Shown here: positions 35,141-44,178 of the stretch, in pieces
Layout: the number at the start of each line of letters is the position of its first letter
How positions within the stretch are numbered: position 1 is the first letter of the stretch
Origin: Candidatus Nanopelagicales bacterium
Lineage (GTDB): Bacteria; Actinomycetota; Actinomycetes; S36-B12; CAIYMF01
Assembly (NCBI GenBank): GCA_017848795.1
Contig: JAFIHG010000045.1
Location: forward strand, 1 to 64,000
DNA: 64,000 nt
Reading direction: 5' to 3'
The notes under the pieces: model-generated
The model's input: the letters and a program-made list of their open reading frames with translations, nothing else
Told to the model about the DNA's origin: nothing
The model's database searches: none
Made by a program: the position numbers and the translations under genes

Positions 35141-36073
35141 ATGCGACGAACTCGCCTGACGGCACTGATCGGGCTCGGCGCCAGCGCCGTGCTGGCTCTC
35201 GCCGCATGCGGAGGTGGAACCAGCTCCGCACCGGAAACCCCGCCGAGCGACACCGCAGGCGCCGGCGGCGACACCGTCTGCGCCACGGTGGACCAGGCCG
35301 GCACCGACGAGCTTGCGGAGATCTGCAAGAAGGGCGTCATCACGGTGTCAACCGACCCCTCCTACCCGCCGCAGTCGTCGCTGAACAAGGACACCGGCGA
35401 GTACGAGGGCTTCGACATCGACGTCGCCAAGGAGATCGCCAAGCGGCTCGGGGTCACCACCGAGTGGATCGCTCCCAACTGGGACGTCATCACCGCCGGT
35501 AGCTGGAACGGCCGCTGGGACATGTCGGTCGGATCGATGACCGTCACCGAGGAGCGGGCCAAGGTCCTGAACTTCAGCCCGGCCTACTACTACACCCCGG
35601 CCTCCATCGCGGTGCACAAGGACAACACCACGATCAACAACCTGGAGACCGACCTCGACGGCAAGCGGGTCGGCGCCTGCTCGGCCTGCACGTACGACGC
35701 GTACCTGAACAAGACCCTGGTGATCCCCGGCTACACCTTCAACTTCGTCGTCGACGACGTGAAGTTCTCCGGCTACGACACCGACACCACCGCCATCCAG
35801 GACCTCTCGCTCGGCGACGGTGCCCGCCTCGACGCGGCCATGTCCTCGCTCACCACCCTGCAGGGCGCCATCGACGCGGGCAGCCCGATCAAGATCGTCG
35901 GCGACCCGCTGTTCTACGAGCCGCTCGCGGTGGCCTTCGACAAGAGCGCCGACAGCCAGAGCCTGACCGATGCGGCGAGCAAGATCGTCGAGGAGATGCA
36001 CGCCGACGGCACCCTCAGCGAGCTGTCGAAGAAGTGGTACGACGGCGTGGACTACTCGGTCACGAAGAACTGA
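35141..36073 (+). CDS. Amino-acid ABC transporter substrate-binding lipoprotein
   Basis: The 310-residue product has a lipoprotein signal peptide with lipobox L-A-A-C (Cys23), so it would be anchored outside the membrane. The SBP_bac_3 domain follows: I-T-V-S-T-D-P-S-Y-P-P, then E-G-F-D-I-D-V-A-K-E-I-A-K-R-L-G and W-D-M-S-V-G-S-M-T-V-T. The Asp-containing second segment is typical of polar amino-acid binding. An extra C-x-x-C (A-C-S-A-C-T) is unusual. ATG 35141 follows AGGAG. The permease starts 31 bases after the stop. Confidence 0.9.
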   Translation: MRRTRLTALIGLGASAVLALAACGGGTSSAPETPPSDTAGAGGDTVCATVDQAGTDELAEICKKGVITVSTDPSYPPQSSLNKDTGEYEGFDIDVAKEIAKRLGVTTEWIAPNWDVITAGSWNGRWDMSVGSMTVTEERAKVLNFSPAYYYTPASIAVHKDNTTINNLETDLDGKRVGACSACTYDAYLNKTLVIPGYTFNFVVDDVKFSGYDTDTTAIQDLSLGDGARLDAAMSSLTTLQGAIDAGSPIKIVGDPLFYEPLAVAFDKSADSQSLTDAASKIVEEMHADGTLSELSKKWYDGVDYSVTKN

Positions 36074-36104
36074 CCCTCGTGTCGGACTCCCACAGGAGAG
36101 CGGC

Positions 36105-37079
36105 GTGAGCGACGTGCGCCCGGGGGCGGCTGCGGCCGCCCCCGGGCCCTTCGAGCAGCTCCAGCTCGCGAGCGCGCGGGTCCCATTCCGCGTCAAGTAC
36201 GTCGCTGTCTGGATCGTCATCTTCGGCCTGCTCGCCTGGTTCTTCTGGCTGGCCAAGTTCAACTTCGCCTGGATGGCCGACAACGCCGCCTTCATCGCGG
36301 GCGGCGTCCGCTACACCGTGCTGCTCGCGGTGTTCTCCATCGCGCTGGCCTGCATCATGGCGCTCGTCGGCGCGCTGTGCCGGATCTCCGCCAACCCGGT
36401 CCTCAACGGCGCCGCCGGGTTCTACACCTCGTTCTTCCGCGGCACCCCGTTGATCGTCCAGCTGTTCCTGATCTACCTCGCGGTGCCGCAGATCGCCAAC
36501 GGGTTCGGCAACCCGCAGCTCACGAAGCTGTTGACGCTCAGCGCCTTCCAAGCCGGCGTCATCGGGCTCGGGCTGAACTACGGCGCGTACCTCACCGAGA
36601 TCTTCCGCGCGGGCATCCAGGCGGTGCCGCACGGACAGTACGAGGCGGCCGACGCGCTCGGCATGACGTACCGGCAGCGGATGCGCCGGGTGGTGCTGCC
36701 GCAGGCGTTCCGGATCATCATCCCGCCCACGGGCAACGAGTTCATCGCGATGATCAAGGACACCGCGTTGGTGAGCTTCCTCGGCGTCGCGGCAGCTCAG
36801 GCCGAGATCTTCCGGCTCGCGCAAGTCACCGGCAAGCGCGACTTCAAGAACCTGGAAGCGCTGATCGTCGCCGCGGCCCTCTACTGGGCCATCACCGGCG
36901 TGTTCACGTTCTTCCAGGCCCGCCTCGAGCGCCGGCTCGCGCGCGGCTACGTCCGGACGTCGCCCGCGGCGGCCGCGACGGTGGCCAAGGCTGCCGGCGG
37001 GCAGTCGCTGGCGGCCGCCGAATCGGTGGTGCCCACCGACGACCTCGATCCAGACCCACCCGAGAGGGCGTTCCGATGA
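36105..37079 (+). CDS. Amino-acid ABC transporter permease
   Basis: The 324-residue protein has a long polar N-terminus and five to six membrane helices of the HisM/GlnP type. The EAA loop reads [22 protein letters not shown] and docks with the ATPase. F-R-G-T-P-L-I-V-Q is the usual early signature. GTG 36105 is preceded by AGGAGA. The C-terminal 40 residues are a soluble extension. Its stop overlaps the ATPase start (ATGA). Only one permease gene is present, so it probably forms a homodimer. Confidence 0.92.
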   Translation: MSDVRPGAAAAAPGPFEQLQLASARVPFRVKYVAVWIVIFGLLAWFFWLAKFNFAWMADNAAFIAGGVRYTVLLAVFSIALACIMALVGALCRISANPVLNGAAGFYTSFFRGTPLIVQLFLIYLAVPQIANGFGNPQLTKLLTLSAFQAGVIGLGLNYGAYLTEIFRAGIQAVPHGQYEAADALGMTYRQRMRRVVLPQAFRIIIPPTGNEFIAMIKDTALVSFLGVAAAQAEIFRLAQVTGKRDFKNLEALIVAAALYWAITGVFTFFQARLERRLARGYVRTSPAAAATVAKAAGGQSLAAAESVVPTDDLDPDPPERAFR

Positions 37080-37855
37080 GCGTTGCGGCACGGCTGTCCC
37101 CGGGCGGGACACCGGTGGTACGGGTCCGGGGACTGCACAAGCGGTTCGGCGACCTCGAGGTGCTGCGCGGCGTCGACCTCGACGTGCGGTCCGGGGAGGT
37201 CGTCGTCATCTTCGGGCGCTCCGGATCGGGCAAGAGCACCCTGCTGCGCTGCATCAACTTCCTCGAGGACCCGACCGAGGGCACCATCGAGGTGGCCGGG
37301 ATGGAGCTTGCCGGTGGGTACCGGACCCGGCGCAAGCGCGAGCTCGTACGCCAGTTGCGGCTGCGGGCCGGGATGGTCTTCCAGCAGTTCAACCTTTTCC
37401 CCCAGATGACCTCGCTCGAGAACGTGATGGAGGCGCCGATCCGGGTCAAGCGGGTGCCGCGCGAGCAGGCCCGCGCCAAGGCGCTGGCGCTGCTGGACCG
37501 CGTCGGGCTCGCCGACAAGGCAGACGTCCACCCGATCCGGCTCTCCGGCGGCCAGCAGCAGCGGGTCGCGATCGCCCGTGCGCTGGCGATGGAGCCGGAG
37601 GTGATGCTCTTCGATGAGCCCACCTCGGCGCTCGACCCGGAGCTGATCGGCGAGGTCCTCGGGGTCATGCGCGACCTGGCGGCCGAGCACATGACCATGC
37701 TCGTCGTGACCCACGAGATGGGCTTCGCGCGCGAGGTCGCGAACCGGATGTGCTTCTTCCACGAAGGGGTGCTGCTGGAGCAGGGCACCCCGGAGGACAT
37801 CTTCACCCGCACCCGGCACGCCGAGACCCGCCAGTTCCTCAGCGCGGTGCTCTGA
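37076..37855 (+). CDS. Amino-acid ABC transporter ATP-binding protein
   Basis: The 259-residue ATPase has Walker [10 protein letters not shown], the Q-loop Q-Q-F-N-L-F, signature L-S-G-G-Q-Q-Q-R, Walker [13 protein letters not shown] and the switch His (V-T-H-E). It closely follows the GlnQ/HisP pattern and ends with the usual T-R-x-F-L-S. It energises the permease and binding protein upstream. A polar amino acid is the likely cargo, but which one cannot be read. It overlaps the permease gene by 4 bases. Confidence 0.94.
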   Translation: MSVAARLSPGGTPVVRVRGLHKRFGDLEVLRGVDLDVRSGEVVVIFGRSGSGKSTLLRCINFLEDPTEGTIEVAGMELAGGYRTRRKRELVRQLRLRAGMVFQQFNLFPQMTSLENVMEAPIRVKRVPREQARAKALALLDRVGLADKADVHPIRLSGGQQQRVAIARALAMEPEVMLFDEPTSALDPELIGEVLGVMRDLAAEHMTMLVVTHEMGFAREVANRMCFFHEGVLLEQGTPEDIFTRTRHAETRQFLSAVL

Positions 37856-37882
37856 CCTGATCTGACCGGGGTCGGGCTCGGC

Positions 37883-38893
37883 TCACTGGTGCGGGTGGCT
37901 CTGGCGCCACCACGCGAGCACGAACAGGCCCAGCGAGAAGACCAGGCCCACGACCACCCACAGCACGACCGTCATGTCGATCCAGGAACCGGGTGGGGGC
38001 GAGCCGGGCAGGAACCCGCGCAGCGGCACCGTCGCGAAGAGCATCGCCGCGATCCACCCGGCGTACGCGGGTTCGGCACGGCGCCGCCCACGCAGCACCT
38101 GGTAGCAGACGAAGAGCGCGAGCACCGGCAGGGTGACGAGCACCAGCACCATGATCAGGCCGAAGGCGAGCGTGCCGCCGGCCCGCGCGGCGCTCAGCTC
38201 GATCACCTGTTGCCCGGCCTGGACCGTCGCGGCGTCGTCCAGGGTCGGCGCCGCGCTCGTCTTCCAGCCCTTCACCGAACCCTCGATGCTCACCACCAGC
38301 GGGACCGGCTCGTGCAGGTCTCCGGTGGTACGGAACGCCTGCAGCACCATCAAGCCGCCGTACCGGTCGAACGGCCAGTTCTCGATCTCGCCCTCGAGCA
38401 TCACCTCGATCGGCACCGTCGCCGGCACCTGGCCGCGGGGGAAGCGCAGTTGCTGGCTGCCGGCGACCGGAACGACGACGACGCCGAGGTCCTGGCTCGG
38501 GGTCAGCTCGTCCGCCGAGAGCAGGTCCTCGCCGGGGATCAGCGTGAGGTCGGCGTGCATCCGCCCGGTACGCGCGTCGAGGTCACTGAGCTGGATCGCG
38601 ACCTCGACGCCGTCCGCCGGCCGCGGCGCGGACGGTTCGTACCCGACGTTGCGCCCGCTGCCCGCATAGAGGACGAGGACCACGAGATACAGCACGACGC
38701 CGATGCCGATCACCGACGTCCAGCCGCGGGACAAGCGCCGACGCGGCCGGGCTTCCACCAGCGCGCCGGGCCCGTCCGGTGCTTCCACCAGCGCGCCGGG
38801 CCCGTCCGGCGCTTCCGGCCCGACCGCCGGTTCGGGCGCCTGCTCCGCGGGCTCGCCGGACGCGTCCCCGGACCCGTTACCCGGCTCGACCAC
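37883..38893 (-). CDS. DUF4436-family membrane protein
   Basis: The product is about 336 residues. A proline-, glutamate- and alanine-rich cytosolic tail precedes one membrane helix (V-I-G-I-G-V-V-L-Y-L-V-V-L-V-L). An extracytoplasmic beta-rich domain follows (W-P-F-D-R-Y, Y-E-P-S-A-P), and three C-terminal helices close the protein. This fits DUF4436, whose function is not known. A 30-base tandem duplication (38751-38810) gives E-A-P-D-G-P-G-A-L-V twice in the tail. GTG 38893 is chosen, while GTG 38914 is possible. It is convergent with the ABC operon. Confidence 0.75.
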   Translation of the reverse strand: MVEPGNGSGDASGEPAEQAPEPAVGPEAPDGPGALVEAPDGPGALVEARPRRRLSRGWTSVIGIGVVLYLVVLVLYAGSGRNVGYEPSAPRPADGVEVAIQLSDLDARTGRMHADLTLIPGEDLLSADELTPSQDLGVVVVPVAGSQQLRFPRGQVPATVPIEVMLEGEIENWPFDRYGGLMVLQAFRTTGDLHEPVPLVVSIEGSVKGWKTSAAPTLDDAATVQAGQQVIELSAARAGGTLAFGLIMVLVLVTLPVLALFVCYQVLRGRRRAEPAYAGWIAAMLFATVPLRGFLPGSPPPGSWIDMTVVLWVVVGLVFSLGLFVLAWWRQSHPHQ

Positions 38894-38975
38894 GGCGACG
38901 ACCCTAACGGCCACGCGCGCCTGCCCAGCGGCGGCGCGTTGCGCGGCGGCTCCGGTCCGACCAGACTCGACCTCC

Positions 38976-39344
38976 GTGATCCTCTCCCACCTCGCCATCC
39001 AGTGCGCCGACCTCGACGCGAGCGCACAGTTCTACGACCGGGTTCTGGCCACCGTCGGCGGGCGCCGCGTCCTGGAGCTGGGGCCGGCGATCGGGTATGG
39101 CGACCAGGCGCCGGACTTCTGGATCGGGACCCGGCAGACCGGCGAGGGCTTCCGCGAGACGCACTTCGCGTTCGCCGCGCCGGACCGCGCGGCCGTGCAC
39201 GCCTTCCACGAGGCGGCGCTCGCGGCGGGTGCCGAGGTACTGCACGAGCCGCGGCTCTGGACCGAGTACACCCCGACGTACTACGCAGTCTTCGTACGCG
39301 ACCCCGACGGCAACAACGTCGAGGCCGTCACCTTCGCCGACTGA
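38976..39344 (+). CDS. VOC-family (glyoxalase-like) protein
   Basis: The 122-residue product starts at GTG 38976 with [12 protein letters not shown], and has F-Y-D-R-V-L-A, H-F-A-F-A-A and a C-terminal [11 protein letters not shown]. This is one complete vicinal-oxygen-chelate unit that would work as a dimer. Metal ligands would be the N-terminal His, the His of E-T-H-F and the Glu near the end. The substrate is unknown. The upstream gene is divergent, and the ligase-like gene begins 31 bases later. Confidence 0.82.
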   Translation: MILSHLAIQCADLDASAQFYDRVLATVGGRRVLELGPAIGYGDQAPDFWIGTRQTGEGFRETHFAFAAPDRAAVHAFHEAALAAGAEVLHEPRLWTEYTPTYYAVFVRDPDGNNVEAVTFAD

Positions 39345-39375
39345 AGTCCCCGTCCGGCCCGGCAGGATCGGCTCC

Positions 39376-40098
39376 ATGCTGCTGGCGGAGCTCGTCGCGA
39401 CCTCGGCGCAAGTCGCGGCGACCCGTTCGCGCACCGCCAAGACCGCAGCCCTTGCCGCTGCGCTGCGTGCCGCCTCGCCTGCCGAGCTCCCGGTCGTCGT
39501 CTCCTACCTCTCCGGTGAGCTGCGCCAGCGCCGCACCGGGGTCGGGTGGGCCGCCCTGGGCAGCCCGCCGCCGCCCGCACCGGCCGCGTCGCTGACGGTG
39601 CGCGACGTCGACGAGGCGTTCGCCGCGATCTCCGCCGCCGGGCATGAAGGCATTGTCGCGAAGTCGCTGACCGAGCCGTACGCCGCGGGACGGCGCGGTG
39701 CCGGCTGGGTGAAGGTGAAGCCGGTGCACACCCTCGACCTCGTCGTGCTCGCGGCGGAGTGGGGGCACGGGCGGCGCCGCGGCTGGCTCTCCAACCTGCA
39801 CCTAGGTGCCCGCGATCCGTCCGGCGGGGGATACGTGATGCTGGGCAAGACGTTCAAGGGACTCACCGACGAGCTCCTGCGCTGGCAGACCGAGCGCCTG
39901 CTCGAGCTCGCCACCGAACGTGACGACTGGGTGGTCCACGTACGCCCGGAGCTGGTCGTGGAGATCGCGTACGACGGCGTCCAGCGCTCACCGCGCTACC
40001 CCGGCGGCGTCGCGCTGCGCTTCGCGCGGGTGGTGCGCTACCGGCCCGACAAGCGCGCCACCGAGGCCGACACCCTCGCGACCGTCCTCGCCACCTGA
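39376..40098 (+). CDS. ATP-dependent DNA ligase (LigB-type) lacking its catalytic core
   Basis: The 240-residue product joins two ends of an actinobacterial LigB-like ligase, normally about 510 residues. Residues 1-88 match the N-terminal DNA-binding domain ([10 protein letters not shown], then Y-L-S-G-E-L-R-Q-R). The frame jumps to [11 protein letters not shown] and runs through the OB-fold end ([30 protein letters not shown]). About 270 residues, including the K-x-D-G lysine that takes AMP, are missing without loss of frame. It cannot ligate DNA by the normal mechanism. A DNA-binding remnant role is possible; decay is simpler. Confidence 0.85.
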   Translation: MLLAELVATSAQVAATRSRTAKTAALAAALRAASPAELPVVVSYLSGELRQRRTGVGWAALGSPPPPAPAASLTVRDVDEAFAAISAAGHEGIVAKSLTEPYAAGRRGAGWVKVKPVHTLDLVVLAAEWGHGRRRGWLSNLHLGARDPSGGGYVMLGKTFKGLTDELLRWQTERLLELATERDDWVVHVRPELVVEIAYDGVQRSPRYPGGVALRFARVVRYRPDKRATEADTLATVLAT

Positions 40099-40107
40099 AT
40101 TCCCCGC

Positions 40108-40162
40108 GTCCCTGCTCGAAACGTCGTCAACTCGGCAAGTTAGCGACGTTTCGAGCAGGGAC
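40108..40162. repeat. Dispersed palindrome, copy 3
   Basis: Arms 40108-40132 and 40138-40162 match copies 1 and 2, except that two bases are swapped in the right arm (AGTTAGCG where copy 2 has AGTTGACG). It lies between the convergent ligase-like and oxidoreductase genes, close behind both stops. Confidence 0.85.
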
Positions 40163-40179
40163 ACGGGAACAGATGGGGG

Positions 40180-41172
40180 TCAGCGGCGGACGTCGATGAG
40201 CAGCCGGCCGCGCACCGTCCCCGCCTCGATGCGCTCGTGTGCCTCGCGCGCCGCGCCGAGTGGCAGTACGTCCGCGACCCGGGCACGTAGCGTCCCAGCA
40301 GCGGCGAGCTCACCGACGACCTGCGCCGCCGCGGCGAGGTCGGCCGTCGACGCCCGGCTGATCACGAAGCCGGCGAGCCGCACGTCGTGCTGGTAGAGGG
40401 CGGCGAGCGGTACGGCCGGCACCGGCTCCCGGGCTGCGGTCACCAGCACCGTCGCACCCGGCGCGACGACCGCACGCACCAGGTCGAAGTCGTGGTGACC
40501 GGACGTCTCCCAGTACACGTCAACGCCTCGGGGCGCGGCCGCGCAGACCTGCTCGGGGAGATCGTCGGCGCGGTAGTCGACGACGGCGTCCGCCCCCGCA
40601 GCCCGGCAGCCCGGCGCGTCCGCGGGGCGGGCGCTCGCGACGACGCGGGCGCCGGCACGGTGGGCGAGCGTGATCGCCGCCGACCCGATGTTGCCGGCGC
40701 CACCACCGACGTACACGGTGCATCCAGGGGACAGCCGGGCATGCACGAACCAGCCCAGGTACGCCGTCGCGGCCGGCTGCGCGAGCGCCACGAGCTGCGC
40801 GGGGTCGGCGCCGTCCGGGACGCGGTAGAGCCGGTCGGCAGGGACCGCGGCGTACTCGGCAGTCACGCCTTGGCGGCCCTCGTGTCCCATGCTGTTGGAC
40901 CAGACGCGTTCTCCCGGCCGGAACCCGAGGGCGTCCGAACCGGCCGACACCACAGTGCCCACCAGGTCACGTCCCAGGACGAGCGGCAGCGGTACGGGCG
41001 TGCGGTACCGCCCCGCGCGGACGTACGCGTCGACGGGGTTCACCGCGATCGTCTCGACGGCGACCAGCACCTCGCTCGCCCCGGTCGGGGGCACCGGCAG
41101 CTCGCCGGCCTCGATCGCATCGGCCGGGCCGAGCGCGCGTACGAATGCTGCGCGCATGGCCTCGGGAACCAT
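40180..41172 (-). CDS. Quinone oxidoreductase-like (zinc-type alcohol dehydrogenase superfamily)
   Basis: The 330-residue enzyme belongs to the MDR superfamily. It has P-x-x-P-x-G-x-x-E-V-L-V, an N-P-V-D-A-Y-V-R-A-G segment typical of quinone reductases, L-G-R-D-L-V-G-T-V, and the NADPH-binding V-Y-V-G-G-G-A-G-N-I-G-S-A-A. Zinc ligands are not apparent, which fits the non-zinc branch. It would reduce quinones or activated enones. ATG 41172 lies 2 bases after the LLM stop, so the two genes are co-transcribed; ATG 41157 is possible. Its 3' end meets the palindrome copy 3. Confidence 0.82.
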   Translation of the reverse strand: MVPEAMRAAFVRALGPADAIEAGELPVPPTGASEVLVAVETIAVNPVDAYVRAGRYRTPVPLPLVLGRDLVGTVVSAGSDALGFRPGERVWSNSMGHEGRQGVTAEYAAVPADRLYRVPDGADPAQLVALAQPAATAYLGWFVHARLSPGCTVYVGGGAGNIGSAAITLAHRAGARVVASARPADAPGCRAAGADAVVDYRADDLPEQVCAAAPRGVDVYWETSGHHDFDLVRAVVAPGATVLVTAAREPVPAVPLAALYQHDVRLAGFVISRASTADLAAAAQVVGELAAAGTLRARVADVLPLGAAREAHERIEAGTVRGRLLIDVRR

Positions 41173-41174
41173 GG

Positions 41175-42050
41175 TCAGCGCCCGAGCGCGGCGCGCACGC
41201 CCGGTACGACCTGCTCGGCGAACAGCGCGAGCTGGCGCTCGTGGTCGTCGTCCGGCCAGAACGCGAAACCGTTCAGCCCGTCCTCGCGCACGAACGCCAC
41301 CAGCCGGTCCACCCAGTGCGCGACCGGTCCGAGCAGGTCCTTGTCCCCGCGCTGGTCGGTGATCATGCCCTGCACGTTGTAGACCTTGCGGATCGCGCCC
41401 GGGTCTCGACCGGCGCGCCGCGCCGCCTCGTCGATCCGCGCGGCCGCCGCCCCGACCCGGTCCGTGCCGAGGAACGAGGACGAGGGCTGCCACCCGTCCG
41501 CCTTCCGGCCCGTCAGCTCGAGCATCCGCGGGCCGTACGCGCCGAGCCAGATGCCGAGCCCGGCGCGCGGCTGCGGCCCGGGGCGGGTGCCCGCGAGGCG
41601 GTAGTGCTCGCCGCCGACCCGTACGCTGCGCTCCTCGCTCCACATCGCCCGGATGACATCGATCGCCTCGTCCAGCGCGTCGACCGCCTCTCCCGGCGAG
41701 CGCCGCGGGCCTCCCATCGCCTCGATCGCCTCCCAGAAGGCGCCCGCGCCGAGCCCGAGCTGCAGGCGGCCGCCGGTGAGCAGGTCGAGCGTCGCCGCCG
41801 ACTTGGCAAGGACAGCAGGGGGCCGCAGCGGCAGGCTCGCGACCGTCGGGACCAGCGTGATCCGTTCGGTGCGGGCGCCGAGGTACGACAGCAGCGTCCA
41901 GGTGTCGTAGAACCGTCGCTGGTACGGGTGGTCCTGCACGGTTATCAGGTCGTAGCCCAGCGCCTCCGCGCGTCGGGCGGCACGCACCGGAGCGTCCGAC
42001 GGGTCGGCGACCGGGTCGACGTTGGCTCCGAACAGGACGGGTAGCGGCAT
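41175..42050 (-). CDS. LLM-class flavin/F420-dependent oxidoreductase
   Basis: The 291-residue product has the bacterial-luciferase-like barrel. It has a strand P-V-L-F-G-A-N-V, then D-L-I-T-V-Q-D-H-P-Y, a T-x-R-I-x-L-x-P-x-V-x-x-L-P-L-R-P segment, and G-R-L-Q-L-G-L-G-A-G-A-F-W. Proteins of this type in actinomycetes use F420 or FMN to reduce or oxygenate substrates. Which cofactor applies is not certain. ATG 42050 follows GAGGAG. It is coupled to the quinone oxidoreductase-like gene, and the pair may form a small redox operon. Confidence 0.82.
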   Translation of the reverse strand: MPLPVLFGANVDPVADPSDAPVRAARRAEALGYDLITVQDHPYQRRFYDTWTLLSYLGARTERITLVPTVASLPLRPPAVLAKSAATLDLLTGGRLQLGLGAGAFWEAIEAMGGPRRSPGEAVDALDEAIDVIRAMWSEERSVRVGGEHYRLAGTRPGPQPRAGLGIWLGAYGPRMLELTGRKADGWQPSSSFLGTDRVGAAAARIDEAARRAGRDPGAIRKVYNVQGMITDQRGDKDLLGPVAHWVDRLVAFVREDGLNGFAFWPDDDHERQLALFAEQVVPGVRAALGR

Positions 42051-42158
42051 CGGGCTCTCCTCACGGCGATGGTCGACTGCCTCGATCCTCGCCCACCCGC
42101 CGGTTCTGCGCGTCCGTGAAGACCTGCCTGCCGGGCGGGGCCGGTCTAGCCTGGAGAC

Positions 42159-42392
42159 GTGAAGTACGTGCTCGCCGTCCTGGTCGCGGCCGTGCCGCTC
42201 TGGCTGGCGTGGGCCTCGTGGCGAGGACGCGTACGGATGCGTTGCTGCGGCATCGCCGCCTCCCAGGACACCCGGATGCGGGACGCGTACGCGACGGGCG
42301 CACCGGTGCCCGCCCCGGACGGGAGGTCCCCGACGACTCCGACACCGGTCAGCGGCGCGCCGGATCTGGCCGCGCAGCCGCGAAGGGAGTGA
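42159..42392 (+). CDS. Small single-pass membrane protein, unknown function
   Basis: The 77-residue product starts at GTG 42159 behind GGAGA. An N-terminal helix (V-L-A-V-L-V-A-A-V-P-L-W-L-A-W-A) is followed by a basic stretch with a Cys pair (R-M-R-C-C-G-I-A). A Pro/Thr-rich tail ends Q-P-R-R-E. It is not recognised. The next gene starts 2 bases after its stop, which supports it as a real first gene of a two-gene unit. Confidence 0.55.
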   Translation: MKYVLAVLVAAVPLWLAWASWRGRVRMRCCGIAASQDTRMRDAYATGAPVPAPDGRSPTTPTPVSGAPDLAAQPRRE

Positions 42393-42394
42393 CG

Positions 42395-43141
42395 ATGACT
42401 GCCAGGAATCGGGTGCTGATCGTCGCGACCAACGTCGACGGGTTCGACAAAGCCGGCTACCGGACGGGCTTGTGGTTGGGAGAGCTGACCGAGTTCTACG
42501 ACGTGGCTGAAGCGGCCGGCGTCGCGATGGACATCGCCAGTCCGCGCGGCGGCAAGGTCCCCATCGATCCCGGAAGTCTCATGCTGTCCGAGGTCGGCGC
42601 AGCGATAGGACTCACAACTCCCGTCGCGAGACGCTACAGGGACAAGGGTTTCATGCGGAAGCTCGACGACACCATGAAAGCCTCCGATGCAGCCGTGCAG
42701 GCGTACGGTGCCATCTACCTCACCGGTGGCCACGGCGTCATGTCCGACTTCCCGGGCGAGCTCGCACCCGTCGTGTCCGCGTTCGCCCGCTCAGACAAGA
42801 TCGTCTCCGCCGTCTGCCACGGGCCTGCTGGATTGCTCGATGCGACGCTCGCTGACGGCGCCAACATCATCGCCGGCCGCAACGTGACGGGGTATTCCTG
42901 GCGGGAGGAGAAGGCCGCGAGACGTGACCGGGCCGTTCCGTACGACCTTGAAGAGGTACTGCGAAGGCGCGGCGCGAATTACAGTTGCGCCGTCTTACCG
43001 TTCATGGCGCACGTCGTGCAGGATGGGCTTCTGATCACCGGTCAGAACCCCAAGAGTGCAAAGGGCGTCGGCGAGGCCGTAGCGAGGACGCTCAGCGGCA
43101 CGCCCGCAGGGCACACGAAGGTGCCGAGTGCTTCCAACTGA
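42395..43141 (+). CDS. DJ-1/PfpI-family protein (Hsp31-like)
   Basis: The 248-residue protein has the class I glutamine-amidotransferase-like fold, with the nucleophile-type Cys in S-A-V-C-H-G-P-A-G-L-L. Y-L-T-G-G-H-G-V-M-S-D-F-P carries another conserved loop, and W-R-E-E-K-A-A-R appears near the end. Members act as glyoxalase III, chaperones or deglycases. The cap region (residues about 60-100) places it nearer Hsp31 than the short PfpI proteases. It lies 2 bases after the small membrane-protein gene. Base composition is slightly less GC-extreme here than in neighbours. Confidence 0.82.
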   Translation: MTARNRVLIVATNVDGFDKAGYRTGLWLGELTEFYDVAEAAGVAMDIASPRGGKVPIDPGSLMLSEVGAAIGLTTPVARRYRDKGFMRKLDDTMKASDAAVQAYGAIYLTGGHGVMSDFPGELAPVVSAFARSDKIVSAVCHGPAGLLDATLADGANIIAGRNVTGYSWREEKAARRDRAVPYDLEEVLRRRGANYSCAVLPFMAHVVQDGLLITGQNPKSAKGVGEAVARTLSGTPAGHTKVPSASN

Positions 43142-43225
43142 ATCCCTGATCCACCGGTGACCTGGACCCGCTTTGCGAGTACGTTCGCACCGGGCCGGAC
43201 GCGGACCAGGGAGTCTCCCCTGTCT

Positions 43226-43312
43226 TGGTGCGCGAGGGGGGAGTTGAACCCCCACGCCCTTTCGGGCACACGGACCTGAACCGTGCGCGTCTGCCTATTC
43301 CGCCACTCGCGC
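43226..43312 (-). tRNA. tRNA-Leu (CAG)
   Basis: The acceptor stem pairs GCGCGAG (43306-43312) with CTCGCGC, and a discriminator A is followed by an encoded CCA (43226-43228). The anticodon loop TTCAGGT between CACGG and CCGTG gives CAG, reading CTG, the most used Leu codon here. The long variable arm marks a class II tRNA. It lies next to fhaA, as in the known syntenic block. Confidence 0.95.
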
Positions 43313-43457
43313 GCGCCGGAGCAGGCTAACACGCGGTACGGGGGCGTCCGCCTGCGGAGCCGACGTGCACGAGCAGCGCTGCTGCCCCGGTTACGATCAC
43401 CTGAGCACCATGGCCGGGTCACCGTCCGTGGCGACCGCAGAACGGCAGGAGAAGCGC

Positions 43458-44153
43458 GTGGGACTGCTCGACCGCTTCGAGCAGCGGCTGGACCGCCTCG
43501 TGAACGGCGCCTTCGCGCGGGCGTTCAAGGCCGAGGTCCAGCCGATCGAGCTCGCGTCGGCACTCCAGCGTGAGATGGACGACCGGTCCGCGGTCGTGAG
43601 CCGTGACCGTACGGTCGCCCCCAACTCCTTCGACGTCGAGCTCGCCCCGCACGACTTCGAGCGGCTCAGCGTCTACGCCCAGACCTTGGCGGCCGAGCTC
43701 GCCGGGATGGTGCAGGAGTACGCGCAGGAGCAGCGGTACGCGCTGTCCGGCGCGGTGCGCGTCGGGATCGGGCGCGACGATGCACTCGACACCGGCATCT
43801 TCCGGGTCCGCAGCGAGGCCCGCCCCGACGTCCACGAGAACCCCGCATCGCCCCCACCGCCCGCCCCACCGGAGGGGGCGGGCCACGCCCGGCTCGTCAT
43901 CGCGCAGACAGCTCACCCGCTCACCCGTCCGGTCACCCGCATCGGGCGCGGCACCGACTCGGACCTGCGCATCGACGACGCAGGAGTCTCGCGCAGCCAC
44001 GCCGAGATCCTGCTCGGCCGCGAGGTGCTGCTGCGCGACCTCGGTTCGACCAACGGCACGTACGTGAACGGGGTGCAGGTCGGGGAGACCGTGCTGCACG
44101 ACGGGGACGTGCTCCGCCTCGGAGGTACGGCGATCACCTACCGGACCGGATGA
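43458..44153 (+). CDS. fhaA: FHA-domain protein FhaA
   Basis: The 231-residue protein starts at GTG 43458 with G-L-L-D-R-F-E-Q-R-L-D-R-L-V, the usual FhaA beginning, behind AGGAG. Residues 1-120 form the DUF3662 domain. A Pro-rich linker follows, and the C-terminal FHA domain has I-G-R-G-T-D-S-D-L-R, V-S-R-S-H-A-E and S-T-N-G-T-Y-V-N-G, the phosphothreonine-binding loops. In mycobacteria FhaA binds the phosphorylated MviN pseudokinase to slow peptidoglycan synthesis. It is much shorter than M. tuberculosis FhaA because the linker is short. It leads the fhaA-fhaB-pstP-rodA-pbpA-pknB unit. Confidence 0.93.
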   Translation: MGLLDRFEQRLDRLVNGAFARAFKAEVQPIELASALQREMDDRSAVVSRDRTVAPNSFDVELAPHDFERLSVYAQTLAAELAGMVQEYAQEQRYALSGAVRVGIGRDDALDTGIFRVRSEARPDVHENPASPPPPAPPEGAGHARLVIAQTAHPLTRPVTRIGRGTDSDLRIDDAGVSRSHAEILLGREVLLRDLGSTNGTYVNGVQVGETVLHDGDVLRLGGTAITYRTG

Positions 44154-44178
44154 GGCCGGCGATGGGAACAGGAGCGCC

